Assembly: GCA_013152945.1 (NCBI GenBank)
Contig: JAADFL010000018.1
Coordinates: 1-64,000 of the forward strand
Source of the DNA: Deltaproteobacteria bacterium
Lineage (GTDB): Bacteria > Myxococcota_A > JAADFL01
DNA length: 64,000 nt
Direction of reading: 5' to 3'
The notes under the pieces are model-generated. The model saw only the letters and a list, made by a program, of their open reading frames with translations. It did not search any database and had not been told where the DNA came from. The translations under genes were made by a program, and so were the position numbers. This document shows, piece after piece, positions 24,333 to 34,440 of this stretch. The stretch's first letter is position 1. The number at the start of each line of letters is the position of its first letter.

Positions 24333-25460
24333 ATGGGCCCCAGAATCTGCCCCAAATGCGGACATCCATTGACACCGGTTCACTACGCAGGAGTAAGGGC
24401 CGATCACTGTACATTTTGCAAGGGTATCTGGCTGGACAAGGGAGAGCTTGCCAGAATAGAAGGCACACCAACAGACCTCCCGGACAGGTTGGCCGGTGAT
24501 ATCGAGGAAGTTCACAGGACCGGGCACGTATGCCCTTCCTGTGGAGGCCGGCTTGTAGAACGTGAGTTCGTACCGGGCACGGGCTTGTGGATAGACCAAT
24601 GCAAACAATGCGGAGGATTGTGGTTCGATTCCGGCGAATTGATGCAGGCCAGGTCGATTCGCAAGAGGATTAGGAGGCCCGTATCCAGGGCCGAGGCATC
24701 CCGTATCGATGCACTCAGAAACGAATGGCAGCGCCAATCCGGAAGTTCCGGGACCGGTTGGCGGCGGCGACAACAACCCCATGATCCGAACCGTGGAGCC
24801 AGGCTCTACCTGTTTCAGCTCTTGACCGGCCTGCCTGTCGAGGTGGACAACCCTGTAAGTCATTTTCCGTACATGACCATAGCCCTGGTTGCAATCAATG
24901 CCCTGGTGTTCTTCTATACTCTGGCCTTCCCAGGTTTTGCCGATGCCTGTGCCTTGGTTCCTGCAGAGATCTTTCGCGGAGAGCATTTTTATACATTACT
25001 GACCAGCATGTTTATCCATGGAGGAATAGTGCACATCCTTGGGAACATGTACTTTTTATGGATATTCGGGGACAATGTGGAAGATGTGCTCGGACCCTTG
25101 AGGTACCTGCTATTCTACATTGTCTGTGGAATAGCGGCAGGACTCTCCCATACCCTGGTTGCCGGTCCGAGCGAAATTCCGCTGGTCGGCGCAAGCGGAG
25201 CCATTGCCGGCGTTATGGGCGCCTACATGTTCCTGTTCAGAGACAAGCTCTTCTATATCGTGTTCTTTTTCATACAGTTCAAGATCCCTGCCCCTGTTTA
25301 TCTCCTCTTCTGGGTCGGATGGCAGCTTCTGTATGCAACCATGTCAGGCGCCGGCGCAGGAGGAGTTGCCTGGTGGGCTCACATAGGCGGCTTTACTATC
25401 GGCGCTATCTTGACCTATTCGTTGAAGTTCAGGAAAAGATTGTCAGAATCAGGAACCTGA
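24333..25460 (+). CDS. Rhomboid intramembrane protease with two zinc ribbons
   Basis: 375 residues. Two TFIIB-type zinc ribbons open the protein: C6/C9/C26/C29 and C67/C70/C90/C93. A basic linker (about 105-160) leads to a six-helix rhomboid serine protease domain (about 180-365). The catalytic serine S288 lies in GASG and its partner H350 in AHIGG; H234 and N238 of HILGN support the oxyanion hole. Rhomboids cut substrate transmembrane helices within the membrane. The zinc ribbons are predicted to be cytosolic and could recruit substrate or nucleic acid; fusions of this kind are known but not characterised to my knowledge. Confidence 0.93.
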   Translation: MGPRICPKCGHPLTPVHYAGVRADHCTFCKGIWLDKGELARIEGTPTDLPDRLAGDIEEVHRTGHVCPSCGGRLVEREFVPGTGLWIDQCKQCGGLWFDSGELMQARSIRKRIRRPVSRAEASRIDALRNEWQRQSGSSGTGWRRRQQPHDPNRGARLYLFQLLTGLPVEVDNPVSHFPYMTIALVAINALVFFYTLAFPGFADACALVPAEIFRGEHFYTLLTSMFIHGGIVHILGNMYFLWIFGDNVEDVLGPLRYLLFYIVCGIAAGLSHTLVAGPSEIPLVGASGAIAGVMGAYMFLFRDKLFYIVFFFIQFKIPAPVYLLFWVGWQLLYATMSGAGAGGVAWWAHIGGFTIGAILTYSLKFRKRLSESGT

Positions 25461-25525
25461 TTTTTCAGAGCCATTGCCGATAATTTTTCCCGGATCCCTC
25501 CGGCTCTGGAAGTGCCTGGCCGGAT

Positions 25526-26821
25526 TTACTCTTCCCTTATCTTTTTTGCCCTTTCCACAGCCCGGATAGCGCAGAATGCACCGCACATGGTGCAGGTCCC
25601 CTCGTCTTCCCTGGGCGGATTCGATTCACGGAAGCGCCTGGATTTTTCCGGGTCCAGGGCGGATTTTATCTGTGTTTCCCAGTCCAAACTCTTTCGGGCG
25701 CTTGCCATTGCAAGGTCTCTCTCCCATGCACCTTTCACGCCCTTTGCAAGGTCTCCTGCATGCGCGGCAATCACGCTGGCAATGACTCCTTCGCGGACAT
25801 CATACTCATCCGGAAGCTTCAAATGCTCGGCAGGCGTAACATAACACAAGAAATCAGCCCCGGCCCAGGCAGCAAGCGCTCCGCCTATTGCGCCAGCTAT
25901 GTGATCCCAGCCTGCAGCCACATCGGTTACAAGCGGCCCCAAAACATAGAAAGGCGCGCCATGGCAAAGTGATTTTTGTAACCTGATATTCTCCTGCACC
26001 TGGTCGAGAGGCACATGTCCCGGGCCCTCGATAATGACCTGTACGCCCGCATCCATTGCGCGGGAAGCCAATTCGCCAAGGGTTACGAGTTCGGTGATCT
26101 GGCTCCTGTCTGTCGCATCTGCAAGACAACCGGGCCTGAAACCATCCCCGAGGGACAGAATGAGATCATGTTTCCTCGCAATATCCAAAAGCCTGTCAAA
26201 ATGTGCGAACAAGGGGTTTTCCGCCTTATTGAATTCCATCCACTCGATGGTCAATGCACCACCCCTGGATACTACATCCAGGACTCTGCCTTCCCCCTCC
26301 ATGGCAGCCGCAGCCTTCCGGTTGACACCACAGTGAACCGTCACAAAGTCAACACCCTGCAAGGCATGCTCTTCTATTACCTCGAATATCTCGTCGGTCT
26401 CGAGTTCGACAAAGGACTTGCGCTTGCCCACGGCCCTTGCACATGCCTCGTAAATCGGAACAGTGCCCATAGGAACATGGATGACATCCATGATTGCATG
26501 CCTGATGCCTGCGAGATCGCCGCCGGTTGAAAGGTCCATCACGGTATGGGCGCCTGCCTCTATTGCAACCTTTGCCTTTTGAATTTCAAGGCCCTTGTCC
26601 AGCATATCCCTCGATGTCCCTATGTTGGCATTGACCTTTGTTGAGAGCCCTTTTCCTATTGCCAGCGGAATACGATCCTTTCTGTTCTTGTTTGCGCAAA
26701 TAACCGCATGCCCTGAAGCTATCTCCCGGCTCAATAAATCTGCTGAAATACCTTCCTGGTGAGCGGCAGCCCTTACTTCTTCGGTTACCCTGCCTGACCT
26801 TGCTGCTTCTATCTGGGTCAT
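25526..26821 (-). CDS. thiC: Phosphomethylpyrimidine synthase ThiC
   Basis: 431-residue radical SAM enzyme that turns aminoimidazole ribotide into HMP phosphate in thiamine synthesis. Typical segments are ANIGTSRD, EAGAHTVMDLSTGGD, VPIYEACA, FVTVHCGVN, SLGDGFRPGC, IIEGPGHVPLDQ, FYVLGPLVTDVAAGWDHI and the iron-sulfur motif CTMCGAFC near the end. That motif reads CX2CX3C, one residue tighter than the CX2CX4C of the long enterobacterial enzyme. The length fits the short form without the N-terminal extension. The start is the Met of MTQIEAARSG. No TPP riboswitch motifs (CUGAGA, GAACCUGAU) are present upstream, which is unusual for thiC. Confidence 0.95.
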   Translation of the reverse strand: MTQIEAARSGRVTEEVRAAAHQEGISADLLSREIASGHAVICANKNRKDRIPLAIGKGLSTKVNANIGTSRDMLDKGLEIQKAKVAIEAGAHTVMDLSTGGDLAGIRHAIMDVIHVPMGTVPIYEACARAVGKRKSFVELETDEIFEVIEEHALQGVDFVTVHCGVNRKAAAAMEGEGRVLDVVSRGGALTIEWMEFNKAENPLFAHFDRLLDIARKHDLILSLGDGFRPGCLADATDRSQITELVTLGELASRAMDAGVQVIIEGPGHVPLDQVQENIRLQKSLCHGAPFYVLGPLVTDVAAGWDHIAGAIGGALAAWAGADFLCYVTPAEHLKLPDEYDVREGVIASVIAAHAGDLAKGVKGAWERDLAMASARKSLDWETQIKSALDPEKSRRFRESNPPREDEGTCTMCGAFCAIRAVERAKKIREE

Positions 26822-26978
26822 GAAAACACTCCTATCCCATCCCCTCCAACGGCATCCAGGGTTAGCAACCGGGACAGGGATTGTCAACGGCTCTATAAGA
26901 GTATGATAACCATTAAAAAAAACAGCGTATATTCTTGCAGATCATTAAAATGAATATGGCTTTGTAACCTGAAAATTG

Positions 26979-27278
26979 TTATGCAGCCATGCTCTTCAAC
27001 GCGGACCGGGCCGCCCACCTTATGTCTTCTTCCAGTTTCAAGAATATCAACTCGGCTGGCCCGAGCCTCTTTTCGAACCACAGCCATACATTACCGCCGC
27101 AGCACCTTGCAGTGAAAGGAAACTCGAACCCCTCTGCCTGAACTACACCTAAAAAAGAGCCGTCCCATGACCTGTCCAGGCTCACAGATACATGGAAGTC
27201 ATCGAAGCGGCATTCGGACCGCTGATCGAGCAAAAGACCATAACCTCCCCTTGTCTTGTTTATTTGTCTGTTTTCCAT
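26979..27278 (-). CDS. Small protein, unknown
   Basis: 99 residues, no signal or membrane segment. The start (MENRQINK) has a strong AGGAGGTGCGAC in front. The sequence is mixed alpha/beta with aromatic stretches (GNVWLWFEKRLG, IRWAARSAL) and two adjacent Cys (ARCCGG). I do not recognise the family. It is divergent from the WYL regulator gene and upstream of thiC in the same direction, 157 bases away. Confidence 0.65.
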   Translation of the reverse strand: MENRQINKTRGGYGLLLDQRSECRFDDFHVSVSLDRSWDGSFLGVVQAEGFEFPFTARCCGGNVWLWFEKRLGPAELIFLKLEEDIRWAARSALKSMAA

Positions 27279-27455
27279 GTCGCACCTCCTGCATTTTTTT
27301 TCTAATACATGTATATCAGGGGGGTATGACATTTTAATACTTGCCTGTTAATGTTTATCCGGATCTTGTTGATTTTAGCCGTCCCTGGGTTATTAAGTAT
27401 CTCCATACCTATTTTGCAGGCCCCTGAAAAAGGACCTGGGAACCGGGAGGGAACA

Positions 27456-29540
27456 ATGAAAAAAGACGAAAGACTCCTTGCCCTTGTCACCACCTTGCTG
27501 GACCAGTCCGAACCGGTGACCTACGGTCAGCTCTCTGAATGGTTTGACGACTATAAAAACTGTGACAACCCGGACAGCGCATTACGCAAGTTTGAGCGGG
27601 ACAAGGCGGACCTGAAGGAACTTGGAGTTCCAATACAATACATTGAACCTGATGAGGATAGTGTAGGAGGCTATTTCATAGATCCCAAGGATTACTACCT
27701 GCAGGATCCCGCGCTGAGCAGTACCGAGCTGGCATTACTCTACCTTTCCGGCAGGGCCGCGGTGGAGCTTCCTGAATTTCCTTTGAAGCAGGAATTGATG
27801 TTTGCCCTGAACAAGATTGCATACGGTTCGGATGCACCGGCGGAACCCCTGAAGGCACGATTGGGCCTGGGAATCGAAAAAGGCGGGCAGGACCTGGAGG
27901 AAAAGCTCAAGCTTCTCACCATGGCCCTGCTTAACAACAAAATTGTACGTATAGAATATCGGGCATTGTCAAGTGGGGAGAACACCGTTCGCAAGGTCGA
28001 GCCTTATGGCGTTTTCATGAAACACGGGGAATGGTACTTGGCGGGATTTTGCCGTTTGCGCAAGGCTGTCAGAATCTTCAAGGTGGCCAGGATAGGTTCG
28101 CTTGATGTCAATACCAGGGCCATTGGTACACCTGATTTCAAAATTCCGGATGATTTTCAGCTCCAAGACCTTGCCGGCCGTCCCCCGTATTGTTTCCGCG
28201 TTCATCCGCCTGTCAAGGTGACTCTGTGGATCGATCCGTCAAGACCCGACATCAGGCGAATGTTTGAAGGTACCGGGCGGATGGCAGGAGAAAACTTGGA
28301 ATTGGAATCCACAAACTCGGGAGCCCTGTTGGACATGATAGTGCCGTTGAGAGATGGGGTAAAGATCATCGAACCACCCGAACTCATAGAAGAACTTTTG
28401 CACAGGCTGAAGGCCCTCCGCTCAATACATGGAAGAAAGCCCGAGCCAAGCGGCACTCCTGATAACGACAAAAAAACATCGAAAAACAATTCGACTGGCA
28501 TTGGCGGAAAAGGGCCGGGGAAAAGTCATGAAAGTCATTCCGGTCACCCAACAACCCCTGGATCATCATCTGGCTCATTGCCCGGATTATTGCCCGGATC
28601 ATTGGAAAGAGTTCGCAGGATACTCACGGCTCTTCCAAAGGGGCTTAAAAAAGATGGGGCCTTTCTGGAAGACGAAGCCCGTTCGCTGGGCGTAACAGCC
28701 GGGCAACTCGCAAAGGATCTACAGGCCGCAATGATGGCGGGTCGCTTTCCCTTCTCGCCGGACGACCTGATAGAAGTGGCCATGAATGGAGACAAATACA
28801 AGGTATACCTGGAACAAAAGCTGGAAAAGCCATTGCGCCTGACTCCGGAAGAAGCCTTCAGTCTGATCGTCGCTGCCCGCTTCTTCAAGGGGCTCGAAAA
28901 TACTCTGGATGGAGCGCTTGAAAAAATCGAATCCGTGCTGGACAATTCCGGAAGAAAGAAAATCCGGGACCTTGGCCGGAAGATGCAACTTAGCAGCGAG
29001 GAAGGTGATTCAAGTGTGTTGGATTTGCTCGAACAAGCCATTGAAACTCGCAGGCAGGTACTTATCGAGTACAGGACGGGCGGAAGTGGAGAAATTACAA
29101 AAAGGCATTTTGCTCCGTACTCGTTACTGAATATCTCAGGCAACTGGTACATAGTGGGCTTTTGCGCATTGAGAAACAATATCAGAATCCTAAAGACCGA
29201 CCGGATTATCAAGTGTCTTCCAGTCAACAAGGGGTTTGAGATGCCGGACGACTTCGACCCTGATTTTCACAGGAGAACTTTGTTGGCCAGGAATTTCCAG
29301 GGAATGAAGGCAAAAATCAGGCTCACGGGAGAAATGGCCTTGATGGCGAAAGAAAACCCTGCCGGCCTTGATCTGAAAGAAGAACCCGGCGGCTCTATCA
29401 TAGTGACCGTCAGCGGAGGAGGATTGGATTGGCTGTCCGCATGGACCCTTGCAAGAGGCGAGGATGCGACAGTGCTCGAACCTGAAGAATTGAGACAAAA
29501 GATCGTGGGTGATATAGACAATGCTCTCTGCCGGTATTAG
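27456..29540 (+). CDS. Double WYL-domain transcription regulator
   Basis: 694 residues made of two similar halves, each a helical N-terminal region followed by a WYL domain. WYL 1 (about 165-235) contains IEYRALSSGE and GEWYLAGFCRLR; WYL 2 (near 530-600) contains IEYRTGGSGE and GNWYIVGFCALR. A polar linker rich in Ser, Gly, Thr and Pro (about 335-385) joins the halves. The layout recalls PafB and PafC fused into one chain; in mycobacteria that pair activates DNA-damage genes. The first 50 residues look like a winged helix. The start is the ATG after GGGAGGG. Proteins of this type commonly respond to nucleic acid ligands. Confidence 0.85.
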   Translation: MKKDERLLALVTTLLDQSEPVTYGQLSEWFDDYKNCDNPDSALRKFERDKADLKELGVPIQYIEPDEDSVGGYFIDPKDYYLQDPALSSTELALLYLSGRAAVELPEFPLKQELMFALNKIAYGSDAPAEPLKARLGLGIEKGGQDLEEKLKLLTMALLNNKIVRIEYRALSSGENTVRKVEPYGVFMKHGEWYLAGFCRLRKAVRIFKVARIGSLDVNTRAIGTPDFKIPDDFQLQDLAGRPPYCFRVHPPVKVTLWIDPSRPDIRRMFEGTGRMAGENLELESTNSGALLDMIVPLRDGVKIIEPPELIEELLHRLKALRSIHGRKPEPSGTPDNDKKTSKNNSTGIGGKGPGKSHESHSGHPTTPGSSSGSLPGLLPGSLERVRRILTALPKGLKKDGAFLEDEARSLGVTAGQLAKDLQAAMMAGRFPFSPDDLIEVAMNGDKYKVYLEQKLEKPLRLTPEEAFSLIVAARFFKGLENTLDGALEKIESVLDNSGRKKIRDLGRKMQLSSEEGDSSVLDLLEQAIETRRQVLIEYRTGGSGEITKRHFAPYSLLNISGNWYIVGFCALRNNIRILKTDRIIKCLPVNKGFEMPDDFDPDFHRRTLLARNFQGMKAKIRLTGEMALMAKENPAGLDLKEEPGGSIIVTVSGGGLDWLSAWTLARGEDATVLEPEELRQKIVGDIDNALCRY

Positions 29541-29788
29541 AGCCGTTGGAAAATATTATCGGCAAAGGGCTTGGGGCAAGGCATGATGATAAATGACGGC
29601 TTCGTACAAATTGGGTTACGAACTATGGGTTGCGGATATTAAGAAAATCGCAATGTGCTTCTTCATGAAATCATTCCCCACTTTTTACAACACGGGCAGC
29701 CATGGATCAGGTCATGTACGGTTGTTGTTTTTCTTGCCAAATTTCTTTTTTTGTGAATAAAGTTAAAGTTGCTTCAGGAGGAATCCAA

Positions 29789-30193
29789 ATGACAGCATCA
29801 AAATCGGCCGATGGAAAAACAAAAAAGGGAGAAAAAAGGAAAGCCGCAAGGAAAACGGCCAGGAAGCCTGTAAAAAAGAAGGCCAAGAAAACAAAGACCG
29901 ATTCGAAGAAAAGGGCTTCATCCAAAGCAGCCAGGAACAAGGTCGACAAGGCCTTGGAAGATGCCAAGCCAGGCCCCCTTGCAACACTCATCGAAAATCA
30001 GGCTATCTTGTTCGATGAATTACGGGACGTCCGGGTCAGAATCGAACAACTGGAAGACATGGTATTGCTGGAAATTAACGATTTGGCTAAAAAAATACAA
30101 GACTTCAACATTGCTTTCTATGATGAAATGAATGTCGTAAGAAAAGCCCTGAATGTCGATTCCGGGGACCATGACGACCTGGACGGAATCTGA
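29789..30193 (+). CDS. Lys-rich coiled-coil protein, Hsp70 operon
   Basis: 134 residues. The first half is extremely rich in Lys, Ala and Arg ([14 protein letters not shown]), like bacterial histone-H1-type tails that bind nucleic acid. The second half is a predicted helix with heptad-like spacing ([19 protein letters not shown]). The start follows CAGGAGGAATCC. The stop is 20 bases ahead of the Hsp70 start, so the two are probably co-transcribed. The specific role is unknown; the basic tail could aid binding to DNA, RNA or an acidic partner. Confidence 0.75.
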   Translation: MTASKSADGKTKKGEKRKAARKTARKPVKKKAKKTKTDSKKRASSKAARNKVDKALEDAKPGPLATLIENQAILFDELRDVRVRIEQLEDMVLLEINDLAKKIQDFNIAFYDEMNVVRKALNVDSGDHDDLDGI

Positions 30194-30213
30194 TTCAAAC
30201 GGGGAGTTGCAAG

Positions 30214-32037
30214 ATGGCGACAGCCTTGGGCATAGACTTGGGCACCACTAATTCGTGTGCAGGGATTGTAGACGGCACCAAGCCCAAGATCTTGTCTTTA
30301 AAAGGCAACAAGGCCCTCATGCCCTCGATAGTCGCCATCTTACCTGATGAGAGGAGGCTGGTAGGCTATATCGCAAAGAGGCAGGCGGTTACCAATGCCA
30401 AGAACACCGTGTATGCAGCCAAGAGATTGATTGGAAGACGCTATGGCTCGACCGCCGTTAACAAAATGCAGGAACGCATGCCCTATGAAATAGTCGAGGG
30501 ACCGAACAACGATCCAAGGGTGAAATTGGCCGGCCGGGAGTACTCGATCCCCGAGATCATGGCCGTCCTTTTGGCTGAAATCAAAGGCAGGAGCGAAGAA
30601 AAGCTCGGCCAAGAATGCAAGGAAGCGGTGATAACGGTTCCGGCGTACTTCAACGACGGCCAGCGCCAGGCAACCAGGGACGCAGGGGCCATTGCGGGAT
30701 TGGATGTCCTTCGGGTTATCAATGAGCCGACAGCAGCGGCACTTGCATTCGGGTACACAAAGGAGATTGAAAAGACTATAGCTGTATTCGATCTCGGTGG
30801 TGGAACCTTTGACATATCCATCCTGGATATCGGGCAGGGGATATATGAGGTAATCGCCACTGACGGCGATACGTTTCTCGGCGGTGAAGACTTTGATCGC
30901 AGGATCGTGGATTGGCTCGCAGAAGACTTCAAAAAGCAACATGATATCGATTTGAGAGAGGAACCTACATCCTTGCAGAGGCTGAAAGAGGCTGCAGAAG
31001 AAGCCAAGTGCGATCTCTCACTTGCAGTGGAAACAGAAATAAACCTGCCGTTTTTAGTCCAGGGCCCGGACCAAGCCCCCCTGCATCTCCAGCGAACGAT
31101 AAGTAGGGAGCGCCTTGAGTCCCTGACTTCAGACTTGGTTGAAAAAAGCCTGGAAATAGTCGAGAGGGTAATAAAGGAGAATAAAATAGCCCTGGATAAA
31201 ATTGATGATGTCATACTTGTGGGAGGCCAAACAAGAATGCCTCTTGTACAACAACGTGTGCAGGAATTCTTTCAAATGGAGCCCAGTAAGGCGATCAACC
31301 CGGATGAAGCAGTAGCACTTGGCGCTGCCTTGCATGCCAACAGCCTGCTTAACAGGAAAAACGACATGCTCCTGCTGGATGTAACGCCCATGTCACTTGG
31401 AATCGAGATACATGGAGGATATTTTACAAAGATAATTCCGAAGAACACCACGGTGCCCACCGGTGCCAGCCATGTCTTTACCACTGTTCAAGACAATCAA
31501 CCACAAGTAAGAATCTCCGTGATGCAAGGAGAGAGCGAAGAGGCAAAAGACAATGAACTGCTCGGAGAATTCATACTGGATGGATTAAGAGAGGCCCCAA
31601 GGGGAGAAGTCGAAGTACTGGTGAACTTCGAAATAGATGCTGACGGAATCGTCAGTGTATCCGCCAAGGATCTGCAAACAGGCAGGAAACAATCAGTCAA
31701 GGTAACATCCACGTCCGGATTGAGTAAAGAAGAAATCAAACAGCTTGCAGACAAGAATGCACTTGCGCCAGCACCTGGAGAGCAGAAAAATGGTGAGTTC
31801 GAAAAGATAAGAAATGAGATAGAGGCCCTGGTCAACCGGCTCGAGAAATTGCTTCCACAGGCTGCAAAGGTTTTGAACGAATCAGCCTTCGGCGATGACG
31901 TAGTCAAGAAAGTCGAAAAATTGATCATCAATGCGAAATCATCGAAAAACGCCCCACAGCAGGAACTAAGAAAACTGGCCGAGGGTATCAACCGGGCCGT
32001 CACAATGTTCGAGGGAATACTCGGGGGGAGCGCTTGA
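30214..32037 (+). CDS. Hsp70 chaperone (DnaK-like)
   Basis: 607-residue Hsp70. The ATPase domain shows [13 protein letters not shown] at the N-terminus, [36 protein letters not shown] and LVGGQTRMP. The interdomain linker reads [16 protein letters not shown], and the substrate-binding beta domain follows to about 500. The protein is shorter than the usual 635-640 residues and lacks the acidic EEVD-like or DAEFEE tail of canonical DnaK, so it may be a specialised paralogue. No grpE or dnaJ lies beside it; the nearest J-domain is in the protein at 22638. It is flanked by a Lys-rich protein and a TPR-like protein in the same run. Confidence 0.95.
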   Translation: MATALGIDLGTTNSCAGIVDGTKPKILSLKGNKALMPSIVAILPDERRLVGYIAKRQAVTNAKNTVYAAKRLIGRRYGSTAVNKMQERMPYEIVEGPNNDPRVKLAGREYSIPEIMAVLLAEIKGRSEEKLGQECKEAVITVPAYFNDGQRQATRDAGAIAGLDVLRVINEPTAAALAFGYTKEIEKTIAVFDLGGGTFDISILDIGQGIYEVIATDGDTFLGGEDFDRRIVDWLAEDFKKQHDIDLREEPTSLQRLKEAAEEAKCDLSLAVETEINLPFLVQGPDQAPLHLQRTISRERLESLTSDLVEKSLEIVERVIKENKIALDKIDDVILVGGQTRMPLVQQRVQEFFQMEPSKAINPDEAVALGAALHANSLLNRKNDMLLLDVTPMSLGIEIHGGYFTKIIPKNTTVPTGASHVFTTVQDNQPQVRISVMQGESEEAKDNELLGEFILDGLREAPRGEVEVLVNFEIDADGIVSVSAKDLQTGRKQSVKVTSTSGLSKEEIKQLADKNALAPAPGEQKNGEFEKIRNEIEALVNRLEKLLPQAAKVLNESAFGDDVVKKVEKLIINAKSSKNAPQQELRKLAEGINRAVTMFEGILGGSA

Positions 32038-32040
32038 GCC

Positions 32041-32934
32041 TTGGCAAAGGCAAACAATGAAAACAACACCATCAGGAAACTCATCGAAGAAGGCCTGTAC
32101 TACCTGGGCCTATCAAACGAAGAACAAGCCCTTGCGCGTTGGAGATCCGTCTTGGAAAAGGACCCTGGTAACAAGAGGGCCAGGGAATATATTGCATTTG
32201 TTCAGCCCGGCGCGGAAGAAGCAATAGATGTCCCGGATAACAAAGATGATATGGGCCCGGACAAAGTAACCGAAACAACACGGGAACAAGGACAAGAAGG
32301 CGGGACCTTGTCTCCTGCCGAGCCGGACAATGAGCAGGAAGAACAGGAACAGGTCCCCCCGCCTTTGTCACAAGGGGCCGGAGAGGCTTTTCAAGACCTG
32401 ATGATTTCATCGAATACGGCGCCGATATTTATTCCATTGGACGGCTCGCTCCAGCCTGATGCCTCCACGCCCGAATCCGGAGACGAATCGCAAGAAAAAC
32501 CAGATAATGAAAATGTCGAACATTTGCCGGAAACCGGGGCAAACCCGGAAGTTGAAAAAGGTGAAAGCCCCTTACTCGAGGGTGCGAAAGATCTCCTGGA
32601 GGCCGGTGACTACACCGAAGCATACGAATTGGTCGAAAAATTCCTTACGGCAGAGCCTGATAACGAAGAAGGCCTGAACCTTAAAATCGCTATCAGGAAA
32701 TCACTCATGGAGTTGTACAAGGCTGAACTCGGGAATCTCGATGCAGTACCGGTAAGACAGATTACGGATTCCGACCTGGTATGGGTGAATCTCAGTCCCA
32801 GGGAGGCCTATCTACTTTCAAGGGTGGATGGTATATTGACCTTTGGAGAGATTATCGATCTCATGGACATGGAAGAGTTCGAAATCTATCGATTGCTGAG
32901 CCGGTTCCTGAAAGATGGACACATTTCAAAGTAA
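32041..32934 (+). CDS. TPR-like acidic protein of the Hsp70 operon
   Basis: 297 residues from a TTG start 3 bases after the Hsp70 stop, with GGGGGAG upstream. The N-terminus carries a TPR-like helix pair (YYLGLSNEEQALARWRSVL, DPGNKRAREY). A long acidic, Pro-rich disordered stretch follows (about 60-165). A second TPR-like segment appears near 180-225. The last 50 residues (LSPREAYLLSRVDGILTFG, FEIYRLLSRFLKDGHIS) resemble the domain that ends several myxobacterial gliding and signalling proteins. The tight coupling suggests it works with the Hsp70, perhaps as co-chaperone or client adaptor. Confidence 0.8.
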   Translation: MAKANNENNTIRKLIEEGLYYLGLSNEEQALARWRSVLEKDPGNKRAREYIAFVQPGAEEAIDVPDNKDDMGPDKVTETTREQGQEGGTLSPAEPDNEQEEQEQVPPPLSQGAGEAFQDLMISSNTAPIFIPLDGSLQPDASTPESGDESQEKPDNENVEHLPETGANPEVEKGESPLLEGAKDLLEAGDYTEAYELVEKFLTAEPDNEEGLNLKIAIRKSLMELYKAELGNLDAVPVRQITDSDLVWVNLSPREAYLLSRVDGILTFGEIIDLMDMEEFEIYRLLSRFLKDGHISK

Positions 32935-33174
32935 CCCGAATTATTATTGCTCCCCCCTGATTCAGCGGACAAACCGTCCCAGCGTCGAGGCTTTCCTGTA
33001 TTGTACCAATACCTGCAGTCAAACTATTGACCATTCTCATGGTATTTGCAGGAGCTCGGCTGAAATATCCGCCTCCATATCCTGATTCTGCCCCTTAAAA
33101 AACCCCATGAACTCCTTGCCGGCTTGTCTGAAATTACCGGAAGGAACAGGAGAACCATGTATCAGGAATAGAAA

Positions 33175-34440
33175 TCAAGTTCCAGCCGAGTAGTCGGTCT
33201 CATAGCTCCTTTGTTCATCCGAGAGTTCATCGATTTCAATACCGAGGGTCTCGAGCTTGAGCCTTGCGAGCTCCTGGTCCTGCTCATCCGGCAAGTCGTA
33301 CACGTCGGGTTTCAAATCTTTACCCTCCCTGGCCAACTTGCACAGGGACAGATACTGGTTGGCAAAGGACATGTCCATGACCTCACTCGGGTGGCCCTCG
33401 GCAGCAGCCAAGTTGACCAGCCTACCCTTTGCAAGGACATAGATGCTTCGTCCGTTTTTCAAATTATACTCTTCACAGGCCCTGCGTATCTCGGTTACCT
33501 TGCTTGTCCGCTCGGCAAGCTGGTTAAGGTTGATCTCACAGTCGTAGTGCCCTGTATTGCATACTATGGCCCCGTCTTTCATGCGATCGAAATGGCGTCC
33601 CACGATAACATCCTTCATTCCAGTGGCAGTAATGAAGATATCGCCAATTCCGGCGGCCTCGTCCATGGGCATTACCCTGAAACCGTCAAGGATCGCCTTT
33701 AATGCGTTTGTGGGCTTGACCTCACTCACGATGACGTTTGCGCCCATTCCCCTCGCCCGCATGGCGGTTCCCTTGCCGCAGTGACCATAGCCTGCTACCA
33801 CGAAGTTCTTACCGGCAAGAAGCACACTGGTGGCCCTCAGTATTCCGTCGATGGAGGACTGGCCGGTTCCATATACATTGTCGAAATCCCACTTTGTTTC
33901 AGTGTCGTTCACTGCAATTACAGGATACTTCAATGCTCCATCAGCAGCCATGGCCCTGAGCCTGTGAACACCGGTCGTTGTCTCCTCTGTTCCACCCAGT
34001 ATCTTGGGTATCTTGCCCTTGTGCGTGGAGTGCATCCTGAAAATCAGATCCGCTCCATCATCCAGGGTCAGCAAGGGATCGAACTCGGTGGTCTTGTCTA
34101 TGGCCCAGTAGAAATCATCTACCGACATTCCATGCCAGGCATAGATGGAAGTTCCCTCATCGGCAAGGGCGGCAGCTACGTCGTCCTGTGTGGAAAGGGG
34201 ATTGCACCCGGACCATGAAACCTCGGCGCCGGCAACCTTCAGGGTCCTTACCAGTACAGCAGTTTCCTTGGTTACATGGAGGCACCCGGCTATGCGCATA
34301 CCAGCCAAGGGCCGGTCCTTTTCAGCCCTTTTCCTTAGCTCCATCAAAACCTGCATCCTGCTCTCGGCCCACTGAATTCGTTTTCTTCCATCCTCTGCGA
34401 GCTTGAGATCGCGTACCTTGTAGTTACCGCCTTGGTCCAT
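33175..34440 (-). CDS. ahcY: S-adenosylhomocysteinase
   Basis: 421-residue NAD-dependent enzyme that splits S-adenosylhomocysteine into adenosine and homocysteine in the methyl cycle. Typical motifs are GCLHVTKETAVL, GCNPLSTQDDVAA, ILGGTEETTTGVHRL, VNDTETKWDFDN, the NAD-binding GYGHCGKGTAMRA, TATGMKDVI and CNTGHYDCEI. The C-terminus ends in an aromatic Tyr-containing segment (YETDYSAGT), not the usual YRY, so the last stretch is divergent. AAAAGGAGCTTTAA precedes the ATG. I searched the 230-base leader for an SAH riboswitch and saw no GAGGAGCGCUGC-like core. Confidence 0.96.
   Translation of the reverse strand: MDQGGNYKVRDLKLAEDGRKRIQWAESRMQVLMELRKRAEKDRPLAGMRIAGCLHVTKETAVLVRTLKVAGAEVSWSGCNPLSTQDDVAAALADEGTSIYAWHGMSVDDFYWAIDKTTEFDPLLTLDDGADLIFRMHSTHKGKIPKILGGTEETTTGVHRLRAMAADGALKYPVIAVNDTETKWDFDNVYGTGQSSIDGILRATSVLLAGKNFVVAGYGHCGKGTAMRARGMGANVIVSEVKPTNALKAILDGFRVMPMDEAAGIGDIFITATGMKDVIVGRHFDRMKDGAIVCNTGHYDCEINLNQLAERTSKVTEIRRACEEYNLKNGRSIYVLAKGRLVNLAAAEGHPSEVMDMSFANQYLSLCKLAREGKDLKPDVYDLPDEQDQELARLKLETLGIEIDELSDEQRSYETDYSAGT

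Noticed and set aside
25466-25508. Possible bidirectional terminator between rhomboid and thiC genes
   Set aside because: Arms CAGAGCC/GGCTCTG enclose a small CCGGA-TCCC-TCCGG hairpin, but no T-run follows on either strand and the loop is long.
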